Assembly (NCBI GenBank): GCA_023412995.1
Contig: JAEZQS010000200.1
Coordinates: forward strand, 1-12,402
DNA from: Pseudomonadota bacterium
Lineage (GTDB): Bacteria; Pseudomonadota; Gammaproteobacteria; Xanthomonadales; Rhodanobacteraceae
Reading direction: 5' to 3'
Length of the DNA stretch: 12,402 bases
Part shown: positions 1 to 12,383 of the stretch, piece after piece
How positions within the stretch are numbered: the stretch's first letter is position 1
Layout: each line of letters starts with the position of its first letter
Notes under the pieces: generated by a model
What the model was told of the DNA's origin: nothing
Seen by the model: the letters and a program-made list of their open reading frames with translations, nothing else
Databases searched by the model: none
Translations under genes and position numbers: made by a program

Positions 1-1
1 G

Positions 2-190
2 CCCGCCGCTGCACCGGCGGCACCCGCGCCGCGCAAGGCGCCCGCGTCCCGGCCTTCGCCTGACAGGCCCGCGCCACGCAAGGCAGCACCCCGCAAGGCC
101 GCGCCCCGCAAGGCCGCGCCGGGCAAGGCCACGCCGGGCAAGGCCACGGCGCGCAAGGCCGCCAGCAAGAAGACTTACCGGTCGCGCTGA
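2..190 (+). CDS. C-terminal end of a Lys/Ala/Pro-rich (histone H1-like tail) protein, partial
   Basis: An open frame enters from the left edge and ends at TGA 188-190, giving 62 visible residues; the start is outside the window. The visible part is low-complexity and strongly basic: alternating Ala/Pro with regularly spaced Arg-Lys or Gly-Lys pairs, ending in KKTYRSR. Positions 77-166 are six 15-base units coding for pentapeptides of the RKAAP/GKATP type. Such tails occur in bacterial histone H1-like and AlgP-like nucleic-acid-binding proteins, and also as disordered tails on unrelated enzymes. The stop lies 43 bases before nrdJb. In Pseudomonas the gene directly before nrdJb is nrdJa, so this could be the disordered end of NrdJa rather than an H1-like protein; the visible part cannot decide. 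Frame and stop are clear, function is not. Confidence 0.6.
   Translation, partial: PAAAPAAPAPRKAPASRPSPDRPAPRKAAPRKAAPRKAAPGKATPGKATARKAASKKTYRSR
77..166 (+). repeat. Six tandem 15-base repeats coding for RKAAP-type pentapeptides
   Basis: Units start at 77, 92, 107, 122, 137 and 152. Each carries the core GGCAAGG or CGCAAGG followed by an Ala or Thr codon and a Pro codon. They lie in frame in the partial basic-tail gene, so gain or loss of a unit would keep the frame. Units 92-106 and 107-121 differ at one base, as do 122-136 and 137-151, which suggests recent duplication. Confidence 0.75.
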
Positions 191-221
191 TCCGCGCGAG
201 CCGTTTCCCGCAAGGTACTGC

Positions 222-225
222 AAGG
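222..225 (+). promoter_or_regulatory. Ribosome binding site of nrdJb
   Basis: AAGG lies 8 bases before the ATG at 234 and supports that start. No later ATG in the frame is as well placed or keeps the conserved N-terminal MKITQKITGYNVV segment. Confidence 0.5.
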
Positions 226-233
226 CACCCCGC

Positions 234-1001
234 ATGAAGATCACCCAGAAGATCACCGGCTACAACGTCGTCACCGCCAGCGAGACCAGCCGCATCGTGC
301 CCCCCGCCGAGGCGCCGGAAAGCGCGGCCGCCGTGCCGATGGCCGAAGTCATCCAGATGCACGAGAAGGTCGAGCGTCCCGACACGCTCATCGGCGCCAC
401 CTACAAGGTGAAGTCGCCGCTGTTCGAGCATTCGCTCTACGTCACCATCAACGACATCGTGCTCAACGCCGGCACCGAGTACGAGATGCGCCGGCCCTTC
501 GAGATCTTCATCAACTCGAAGAACATGGAGCACTTCCAGTGGATCGTCGCCCTCACCCGCATCATGAGCGCGGTGTTCCGCAAGGGCGGCGACGTCACCT
601 TCCTGGTGGAGGAACTGAAGGCCGTGTTCGACCCGCGCGGCGGCTACTTCAAGGCCGGCGGCGTCTACATGCCCTCGATCGTGGCCGAGATCGGCAGCGT
701 GATCGAGACCCACCTCAAGATGATCGGCCTGCTGCACGACCCGGAAATGAGTGCCGAGCAGCGCAACCTCATCGCCGAGAAGCGCGCCGCCTACGAGTCG
801 CGCACGAAGAAGCCGGCCGCCGCCCCCGACAGCAGCGCCAGGGCCCCGGCCGCGGCGGCCGACACCGCCGCACCAGCGGACGCCTCGGAAGGCAGCTTCC
901 CCCCCGGCGCCACCCTCTGCGGCAAGTGCAACACCAGCGCCGTCATCATCATGGACGGCTGCGCGACGTGCCTCAATTGCGGCTATTCGAAGTGCGGGTG
1001 A
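234..1001 (+). CDS. nrdJb: NrdJb, accessory/C-terminal subunit of split class II (B12-dependent) ribonucleotide reductase
   Basis: This 255-residue protein matches what I know of Pseudomonas NrdJb, the smaller part of the class II ribonucleoside-diphosphate reductase, which makes deoxyribonucleotides with adenosylcobalamin. Diagnostic stretches are MHEKVERPDTLIGATYKVK (about 43-61), YVTINDIVLN, RRPFEIFINSKN, HFQWIVALTRI and VFDPRGGYFKAGG, which are typical of the TSCPD-type region. A disordered Ala/Pro linker (about 190-222) leads to a cysteine cluster at C229, C232, C243, C246, C249 and C254 with the hallmark DGCATCLNCGYSKCG. In reductases this tail carries redox-active cysteines that re-reduce the active site, and it may bind zinc. 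The catalytic subunit NrdJa is expected just upstream but is not identifiable in the window. Base composition is high-GC and native. The stop codon is followed almost at once by low-GC DNA. Confidence 0.9.
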   Translation: MKITQKITGYNVVTASETSRIVPPAEAPESAAAVPMAEVIQMHEKVERPDTLIGATYKVKSPLFEHSLYVTINDIVLNAGTEYEMRRPFEIFINSKNMEHFQWIVALTRIMSAVFRKGGDVTFLVEELKAVFDPRGGYFKAGGVYMPSIVAEIGSVIETHLKMIGLLHDPEMSAEQRNLIAEKRAAYESRTKKPAAAPDSSARAPAAAADTAAPADASEGSFPPGATLCGKCNTSAVIIMDGCATCLNCGYSKCG

Positions 1002-1007
1002 GCTGCG

Positions 1008-1781
1008 GTGATTTCAATGGATATTGCCGAATGCCAAGATAATGTCGATTTTTCAAATGCAGCTATAGACCGGATTGGGGAGGTGCTGCGAATAGGTTCC
1101 TTCACCAACACGGAATTGATTGCGCTCGACGGCTATAGGCGGAATTTTGAGCGGGTTTACGATTACGCGACGAAACTTATTCGACACGATTTGCGCAAAG
1201 ATGGTGTAACGGGCAGGCCGTGTAAGTCGACGAGAGCAATAATAGAAAAACTTCGACGAGGCACGTTGAGGCTCAGCCAGATGCAGGATATTGCTGGTTG
1301 TAGAGTTATCGTCGACGATATTCCCTCGCAGGACCGTCTAGTAAATGCAATCAAGGTATTCTGTCCGCAAGATGTAAGGATATACGATCGCCGAAAAAAG
1401 CCAAGTTTTGGATATAGGGCGGTTCATGTCGTTCTGAAACAGGAATCTTGCGGCGTCGAGATACAAATCCGCACGGTTCCTCAGCATTTGTGGGCGGAGA
1501 TCTCAGAAAAGCTCGCTGATCTGAATCCAGGTATCAAATATGGGGAGGGTGAGCCCTCTCTGCTGAAAGCTCTTGATTCACTTTCGGTGGCAATTGCGAA
1601 TTTGGAAAATGAAGAGAGCGATAGGCATGAGGCTCTGCTTGAATGGAAGGATAAAATGCATCTTCTCCCGAAGCCACATCGAAAGAAGTTTAAGAAATTG
1701 AATACGAGATTTCTTAGGAGGAGGGATCGGCTGGTAAATTCCTTGTCTAACATAAAGAATATTATCAACAAGTTGGACTAG
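1008..1781 (+). CDS. RelA/SpoT synthetase-domain protein (candidate toxic small alarmone synthetase)
   Basis: The 257-residue product carries the RelA/SpoT nucleotidyltransferase fold without HD hydrolase, TGS or ACT domains. Visible motifs are KSTRAIIEKL (K73 onward), DIAGCRVIV (D94-V102, the DxxGxR metal/substrate motif), a basic loop YDRRKKPSFGYRAVH (to H140) and EIQIRTVPQHLWAEISEKL (E151 onward). In characterised family members the Asp and Glu of the second and last motifs are catalytic, so synthetase or a related pyrophosphotransferase activity is likely. A helical, Lys/Arg-rich tail (about 195-257) could bind RNA. The start is GTG 1008 or ATG 1017; each has GGTGA 5-6 bases upstream. The gene lies 6 bases after nrdJb and 2 bases before an 89-residue gene, in low-GC DNA. 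Toxin function is inferred from the single-domain layout and small partner. A housekeeping small alarmone synthetase is the alternative. Confidence 0.88.
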   Translation: MISMDIAECQDNVDFSNAAIDRIGEVLRIGSFTNTELIALDGYRRNFERVYDYATKLIRHDLRKDGVTGRPCKSTRAIIEKLRRGTLRLSQMQDIAGCRVIVDDIPSQDRLVNAIKVFCPQDVRIYDRRKKPSFGYRAVHVVLKQESCGVEIQIRTVPQHLWAEISEKLADLNPGIKYGEGEPSLLKALDSLSVAIANLENEESDRHEALLEWKDKMHLLPKPHRKKFKKLNTRFLRRRDRLVNSLSNIKNIINKLD

Positions 1782-1783
1782 CC

Positions 1784-2053
1784 ATGGCGATTTATTTGAT
1801 TGAATATGATCGAGCGCGTGGATGCTTGGTCAGCATACTTGAGTTCGAATCACGGCAACGTAATGAGGCCGCGGCTGTTCGGTTGACGAGAGAGCTTCAG
1901 CTGCTTGAAGCTAATATTAACTATGAGGTCGTTACGCTTGAGGCTGAATCTCAAGATGCGCTAATGCGGACGCATCGTAGATATTTTGAGAATGCAACTG
2001 AATTAGTTGAGGGCGGGCAATTGAGAGTTCAAAAGATGGCCCATCGGGGGTAG
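1784..2053 (+). CDS. Small protein paired with the RelA/SpoT gene (candidate antitoxin or regulator)
   Basis: This is an 89-residue protein starting at ATG 1784, two bases after the preceding stop, with no clear Shine-Dalgarno of its own, so translation is probably coupled. It opens with a strand-like segment (MAIYLIEYDRARGCLVSILEF), continues with a helix rich in Arg/Glu (about 23-41), a second strand (EVVTLEAES) and an ending helix with the segment ALMRTHRRYFENATEL. I see no membrane segment, cysteine cluster or DNA-binding motif. I recall similar short proteins beginning with a YLIEYDR-like strand and ending in RTHxRYF, but cannot name a family. Low GC and tight linkage indicate it moved with the synthetase gene. 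Antitoxin is the most natural guess, not a demonstrated role. Confidence 0.75.
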   Translation: MAIYLIEYDRARGCLVSILEFESRQRNEAAAVRLTRELQLLEANINYEVVTLEAESQDALMRTHRRYFENATELVEGGQLRVQKMAHRG

Positions 2054-2081
2054 ACCATTGTCGTCCGCACTCGATCTGAGT

Positions 2082-2091
2082 ATTGCGCAAT
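2082..2091. repeat. Perfect 10-base palindrome ATTGCGCAAT
   Basis: It lies 28 bases after the stop of the 89-residue gene, in the spacer where the low-GC cassette ends. No U-run follows, so it does not read as a terminator. It could be a protein-binding site or chance. Confidence 0.3.
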
Positions 2092-2140
2092 CGGGCATCA
2101 GTCATGGTGTCTGATTAACCAGTGCTTCTGGCTGAGTTTC

Positions 2141-2157
2141 TGCTCGGTACGCGAGCA
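2141..2157 (+). repeat. Hairpin in the leader of the SRAP gene
   Basis: TGCTCG and CGAGCA form a 6-base-pair stem around the 5-base loop GTACG, 36 bases before the SRAP start. It is followed by CACAAAAACC, not a U-run, so a terminator is unlikely on either strand. A role in the leader or as an operator is possible but unproven. Confidence 0.3.
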
Positions 2158-2193
2158 CACAAAAACCCTCTCGTCTCCAGCTGTTAGCGCATC

Positions 2194-3150
2194 ATGTGCT
2201 ACTCCGCCCAGATCTGGCAGGCCTACCAGCGCTACGTGCGCGCCTGGGGCGCGACCGTGGACATGGACGAGTTCGTGCGCCTGTACTGGCTGCGCGAACA
2301 GGGCGCGAAGGTGCGCATCGCGAAAGCGATGGATGCCTCGTTTGCCGAGCCGCGCAACGAGGACGAGCGACGCATCCACGCGATGATCGCGGCGCACGAC
2401 GCCGCCGAGGCCTCGCGGCTCGAACAGGAGGTGTTCCGCCAGCGCAAGCGCCTCGCCGATGCCGAGCGTGCGCTGCGCGGGCGCACGACGAAGAAGGCGC
2501 TGGAAGACCAGCGCATTGCGCCGGCGAAGATCGCGTGGGCGCTCGGCAAGCTGGCCGACCTGCGCCGGACCGCGCTGGAAGATCGCGACGCGCGGATCTT
2601 TCCGGGCTGGCACGCGCCGGTGATGGTGGCGGAGGGAGATCGCTACGTCGTGCGACCGATGCGCTACCAGTGCCGGCCGGCCGGCAAGCCCCCCAGCTAC
2701 GACCATCGATATCCCGGCACCTACAACGCGCGGCGCGACAACCTGGAAGGCTTCTGGCAGCCGCTGTTCGGCTACGCGCACGGGCTGGTGGTGGCGAGCG
2801 CCTTCTTCGAGAACGTCAGCCGCCATCGCGCCGAGGGCCGCGAGCTTGCCGACGGCGAAGCCGAATCCAACGTGGTGCTGGAGTTCCGGCCGCGCCCGCC
2901 ACAGGACATGCTGATCGCCTGCCTGTGGTCGCGCTGGCAGCAGGGCGATGAGGTGCTGTACTCCTTTGCCGCCATCACCGATGAGCCGCCGGCCGAAGTG
3001 GCGGCTGCCGGGCACGACCGCTGCATCATCCCGATCAAGCCCGCCAACGTGGCGGCGTGGTTGCGTCCGGAGGCGCGCGACCTTGCCGCGCAGTACGCCA
3101 TTCTCGACGACCGCGCGCGGCCTTACTACGAGCATCGGCTGGCCGCTTAG
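2194..3150 (+). CDS. SRAP-family (YedK/HMCES-like) DNA-protein crosslink protein, long subfamily
   Basis: This 318-residue SRAP-domain protein (old name DUF159) belongs to a family that crosslinks covalently to abasic sites in single-stranded DNA and shields them. After removal of Met1, Cys2 (MCYSAQ) is the crosslinking residue. The other expected active-site positions are visible: N178 in GTYNARRDNL, E206 in AFFENVS and H274 in GHDRCIIP. Compared with E. coli YedK (about 220 residues) there is an extra segment of roughly 100 residues (about 30-135), mostly charged helix with RLADAERALRGRTTKKALED, characteristic of a long proteobacterial subfamily. The start is fixed by the need for Cys at position 2, although no good ribosome binding site is visible. 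High GC marks it as host DNA next to the low-GC cassette. Linkage to other repair genes is not seen. Confidence 0.9.
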   Translation: MCYSAQIWQAYQRYVRAWGATVDMDEFVRLYWLREQGAKVRIAKAMDASFAEPRNEDERRIHAMIAAHDAAEASRLEQEVFRQRKRLADAERALRGRTTKKALEDQRIAPAKIAWALGKLADLRRTALEDRDARIFPGWHAPVMVAEGDRYVVRPMRYQCRPAGKPPSYDHRYPGTYNARRDNLEGFWQPLFGYAHGLVVASAFFENVSRHRAEGRELADGEAESNVVLEFRPRPPQDMLIACLWSRWQQGDEVLYSFAAITDEPPAEVAAAGHDRCIIPIKPANVAAWLRPEARDLAAQYAILDDRARPYYEHRLAA

Positions 3151-3248
3151 GGCGACCATCGTCTTGCCTGCGTTGGCCACGGACGGGGCGTGCATTGATC
3201 CCGGCGCGCAAGCGCGCCAGCATGGCCGTGCTTCTCCCGGGACTCGCC

Positions 3249-3902
3249 ATGACGAAGACGCTGGTCGCCCTGTTGCTGGCCTTGCTGCTGGTCGATGCGT
3301 CGGCGCAGCCCATGCGCACGATGGGAGGCGCCGGTTTCCTGCACGCGGACGAAGCACGCTTCCTGCCGGGGCTGTACCACTTCGAGAGGGGCTGCGCCCG
3401 GTATGCGAAAGGCCACGTCGACGAGGCGATGGCCGAATGGACGCTCGCCGCCGGCTGGGCCGTGAAGGAGGCGCAGTACAACCTGGGACTGGCCTTGTTC
3501 ACCGGCGAACGGGTGGCGCGCGATCGCCCGCTCGGGCTTGCCTGGCTGGCTGTCGCGGCCGAGCGCAAGGACCGCATGTTTTCCGCATCGCTTGCAGCCG
3601 CGTGGGATGCGGCAACCCCGGCGGAACGGCAGCAGGCCAATGCGCTCCATGCGCCACTCCTCGCCCGTTACGGCGACGCGCGCACGCGGCGCAAGGCGAT
3701 GGCGCATTTCGAGCGGGAGCTGGCCCAGCTGACCGGTTCGCGCGTCGGCATGGCCGGCCACGTGAGCGTGTGGACGCCGGCGGGTGGCAGGCAGGACATC
3801 GCCGTGTACCGCAGGCACCTGCAGCAGAAGGCTCGCCTGAACTTCGGCCTTGCGCCGGATGCGCGCGTTCGCGTTGGCGACATCGAGCCTGCGCCACGAT
3901 AG
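3249..3902 (+). CDS. Exported Sel1-like repeat protein
   Basis: Starting at ATG 3249 the product has 217 residues and opens with a textbook signal peptide: MTKT, a Leu/Ala-rich core, then VDASA before QP, a likely signal-peptidase I site after residue 19. Upstream in-frame starts (for example ATG 3222) would add residues before this signal and are less likely. The mature part has a Sel1/TPR-like helical pair (about 49-100): GHVDEAMAEWTLAAGW, EAQYNLGLALFTGERVARD and PLGLAWLAVAAE. The rest, including AERQQANALHAPLLARYGD and QDIAVYRRHLQQKARLNFG, is helical or unassigned. Sel1 repeats bind protein partners, so a periplasmic or envelope scaffold role is likely, but the partner is unknown. It stands alone, 98 bases after the SRAP gene. 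Confidence 0.75.
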   Translation: MTKTLVALLLALLLVDASAQPMRTMGGAGFLHADEARFLPGLYHFERGCARYAKGHVDEAMAEWTLAAGWAVKEAQYNLGLALFTGERVARDRPLGLAWLAVAAERKDRMFSASLAAAWDAATPAERQQANALHAPLLARYGDARTRRKAMAHFERELAQLTGSRVGMAGHVSVWTPAGGRQDIAVYRRHLQQKARLNFGLAPDARVRVGDIEPAPR

Positions 3903-4020
3903 CGGCGGACATGGCGCCCTGGATTTCCGCGATGGTTCCGTCGGGGGAACCTGCCGCGCACCCGCAAGGTCAACAGGGAAGATGCCGCGATGGCCACCGG
4001 CCACGGCGGCGTTGCACGAC

Positions 4021-4027
4021 AGGAGGA
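4021..4027 (+). promoter_or_regulatory. Strong ribosome binding site for the 140-residue gene
   Basis: AGGAGGA ends 6 bases before ATG 4034. It is the best Shine-Dalgarno in the window and decides the start within an open frame that runs much further upstream. Confidence 0.8.
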
Positions 4028-4033
4028 CCCCGC

Positions 4034-4456
4034 ATGAACATTGCCCTCGAAGCATTGCGCCCGCCCACTACGCCGCTGCCGGGCGGCGCGTCGCACTGGC
4101 GCCGCATGGCCACCATCGAGCTCGACGCCGGCGCACCCGACGTCGGCGAGGTGCTGCGCGACCTGCGCTACGACTTCGAGCTGGTCGAGCTGCCGACGGC
4201 GCCGCCGGGTCGGCGCTGGCTGCAGCTGCGCGTGGATGCCTCGCGCGGCGAGCGACGCTGCGCGATGACCGCCGCGCGCCTGCTGGATGCGCTGCGTCGG
4301 CTGCAGGAAATCGGCGAGTTGGCCCACCTGCGCATCGTCCGGCATGGCGAATGCGGATCCGACGTGGAAGGGTATGACGTGGAAGCGTATGCGGCCGTGG
4401 GTGCGCGGCCGGGCTCGCCCCCACGCAGCGGGATCGCCTGTGCGGCCATGACGTGA
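4034..4456 (+). CDS. Hypothetical 140-residue protein, possible small alpha/beta domain
   Basis: I do not recognise this protein. The start at ATG 4034 is set by the AGGAGGA site just upstream. The order of predicted elements is strand (HWRRMATIELDA), helix (VGEVLRDLRY), strand (FELVELP), strand (RRWLQLRVDAS), helix (CAMTAARLLDALRRLQEI) and strand (AHLRIVRH), a beta-alpha-beta-beta-alpha-beta order like ferredoxin or ACT folds. The last 35 or so residues are Gly/Pro/Ala-rich and probably disordered. There is no signal peptide, membrane segment or metal motif. It lies 170 bases before the HAMP-array kinase on the same strand. A functional tie to the kinase is possible but nothing in the sequence shows it. 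Codon use matches the high-GC host. Confidence 0.7.
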   Translation: MNIALEALRPPTTPLPGGASHWRRMATIELDAGAPDVGEVLRDLRYDFELVELPTAPPGRRWLQLRVDASRGERRCAMTAARLLDALRRLQEIGELAHLRIVRHGECGSDVEGYDVEAYAAVGARPGSPPRSGIACAAMT

Positions 4457-4483
4457 AGCCGGGCGGGGGGGTCGCTGCAGCCG

Positions 4484-4513
4484 TTGACTGCGCACGTCGC
4501 CCACGCCTAAAGC
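4484..4513 (+). promoter_or_regulatory. Weak candidate sigma70 promoter for the kinase operon
   Basis: TTGACT (4484-4489) has a good -35 match. TAAAGC (4508-4513), 18 bases on, matches TATAAT at only three positions. It lies in the 170-base spacer before the kinase gene, the only sizeable gap from which the 7.2-kb operon could be read. This is tentative: GC-rich DNA gives chance matches and other sigma factors may serve here. Confidence 0.2.
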
Positions 4514-4525
4514 CGCGCGGCCACC

Positions 4526-4547
4526 GATGCGCACTCTGTGCGCCATC
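4526..4547. repeat. Inverted repeat upstream of the HAMP-array kinase
   Basis: GCGCAC and GTGCGC (4529-4534 and 4538-4543) pair around a TCT loop. GAT and ATC extend the stem by three pairs with one bulged C. No U-run follows. It lies 79 bases before the kinase start and could be an operator, an attenuating leader hairpin, or the end of the preceding transcript. Confidence 0.35.
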
Positions 4548-4626
4548 CCACATACGGCGGTCCTATCCGTTCAGCGTGTGGTAGCGTGAGCGGCCCCGCC
4601 CCTGTTGCGTCCTGCGAGGTCTTCGC

Positions 4627-11786
<7,160 letters not shown>

Positions 11787-11918
11787 GTCGCCGCTGCGCT
11801 CCGCATCGCCCGGACGCGCGCTGCGTCGCTGCCGTTCGGGTCTCCTGCTTCTCCTGCTGCGCGGGCGGCGGCGTTGACGCGGCAGCCGTGCGCGCATTGG
11901 CGTAGGCTTCGATGCGGC

Positions 11919-11933
11919 GCCGGCGTGGCCGGC
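11919..11933. repeat. GC-rich hairpin just before the DUF488 ribosome binding site
   Basis: GCCGGC, GTG, GCCGGC: a 6-base-pair stem with a 3-base loop, each arm itself palindromic, ending 4 bases before the GGAG at 11938-11941. It could affect translation of the downstream gene or be the 3' end of the kinase transcript; without a U-run it is not a standard terminator. Confidence 0.3.
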
Positions 11934-11946
11934 ATCCGGAGCAGCC

Positions 11947-12345
11947 ATGGCAAGGCGATCCCCACCGAAGCGGCGCATCGCGCTGCAGCGCGCCTGGGAG
12001 GAACCCGGCGCACGCGACGGCTACCGCGTGCTGGTGGACCGCTTCTGGCCGCGCGGCCGCAGCCGCGAGGTACTGCAGCTGGACGAGTGGGCACGCGACC
12101 TCGCGCCCGAACCCGAGCTCATCCACTGGTATGGCCACGATCCCGCGCGCTGGGACGGATTCCGCCAGCGCTACCTGGCGGAACTCGCCACCGACGCGCA
12201 GCAGGCGCGGCTGCGCGCGCTGCTCGCCGCCGCCGGCAAGTGCACGATCACCCTCGTGTACGGCGCCCGCAGCGAAACCGGCAACCAGGCCGTCGTGCTG
12301 CGCGAGGCGCTCGCGGCGCTCGACCCGCTCGGCCGGCCTGCGTGA
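11947..12345 (+). CDS. DUF488 family protein (YeaO-like)
   Basis: This 132-residue protein matches DUF488: YRVLVDRFWPRGRSRE (about 26-41), LDEWARDLAPEPELIHWYGHDPARWDGFRQRY (in pieces, about 44-77), a helical stretch, and CTITLVYGARSETGNQAVVLREAL (in pieces, about 98-121). The family is widespread and small; its biochemical role is not established, although the conserved Arg, Trp, His and Asp residues suggest a catalytic or ligand-binding pocket. The start is supported by GGAG 5 bases upstream and by the basic leader MARRSPPKRR before the domain. It lies 160 bases after the kinase operon and is probably transcribed separately. Full length for the family, high-GC host composition. Confidence 0.88.
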   Translation: MARRSPPKRRIALQRAWEEPGARDGYRVLVDRFWPRGRSREVLQLDEWARDLAPEPELIHWYGHDPARWDGFRQRYLAELATDAQQARLRALLAAAGKCTITLVYGARSETGNQAVVLREALAALDPLGRPA

Positions 12346-12383
12346 CGCAACACGTCTTTCCGCGTCAAGCAGCCAATGCCGTC

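Larger units (their letters stand above)
1002..2190. mobile_element. Low-GC insertion (probable horizontally acquired cassette)
   Basis: Directly after the nrdJb stop the composition falls from about 70% GC to roughly 42-48% in sampled 60-base lines, and codons such as ATA, AGA, AGG, TTG and AAA become common. High GC returns in the SRAP gene at 2194. The left edge is sharp, within a few bases of 1002. The right edge lies somewhere in 2054-2193. I see no integrase, transposase, tRNA or convincing flanking direct repeat, so the entry mechanism is unknown and the mobile-element label means only acquired DNA. Confidence 0.6.

Noticed and set aside
2141..2157. Hairpin considered as a rho-independent terminator for the low-GC cassette
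   Set aside because: No run of T follows on the + strand (the next bases are CACAAAAACC) and none follows on the minus strand.
3057..3248. Earlier start for the Sel1 protein
   Set aside because: It would overlap the SRAP gene and bury a clean signal peptide inside the protein.
2098..3357. A 419-codon minus-strand frame opposite the SRAP gene
   Set aside because: The + strand SRAP frame has all four active-site residues; the antisense frame extends past the gene end and has no recognised motif.
2948..4033. Extension of the 140-residue gene upstream to give a 502-residue protein
   Set aside because: The upstream portion overlaps the SRAP and Sel1 genes in another frame and has noise composition; AGGAGGA before ATG 4034 marks the real start.
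11874..11908. TTGACG and TAGGCT considered as a promoter for the DUF488 gene
   Set aside because: The spacing is 23 bases, too long for a sigma70 promoter, and the second element is a weak match.
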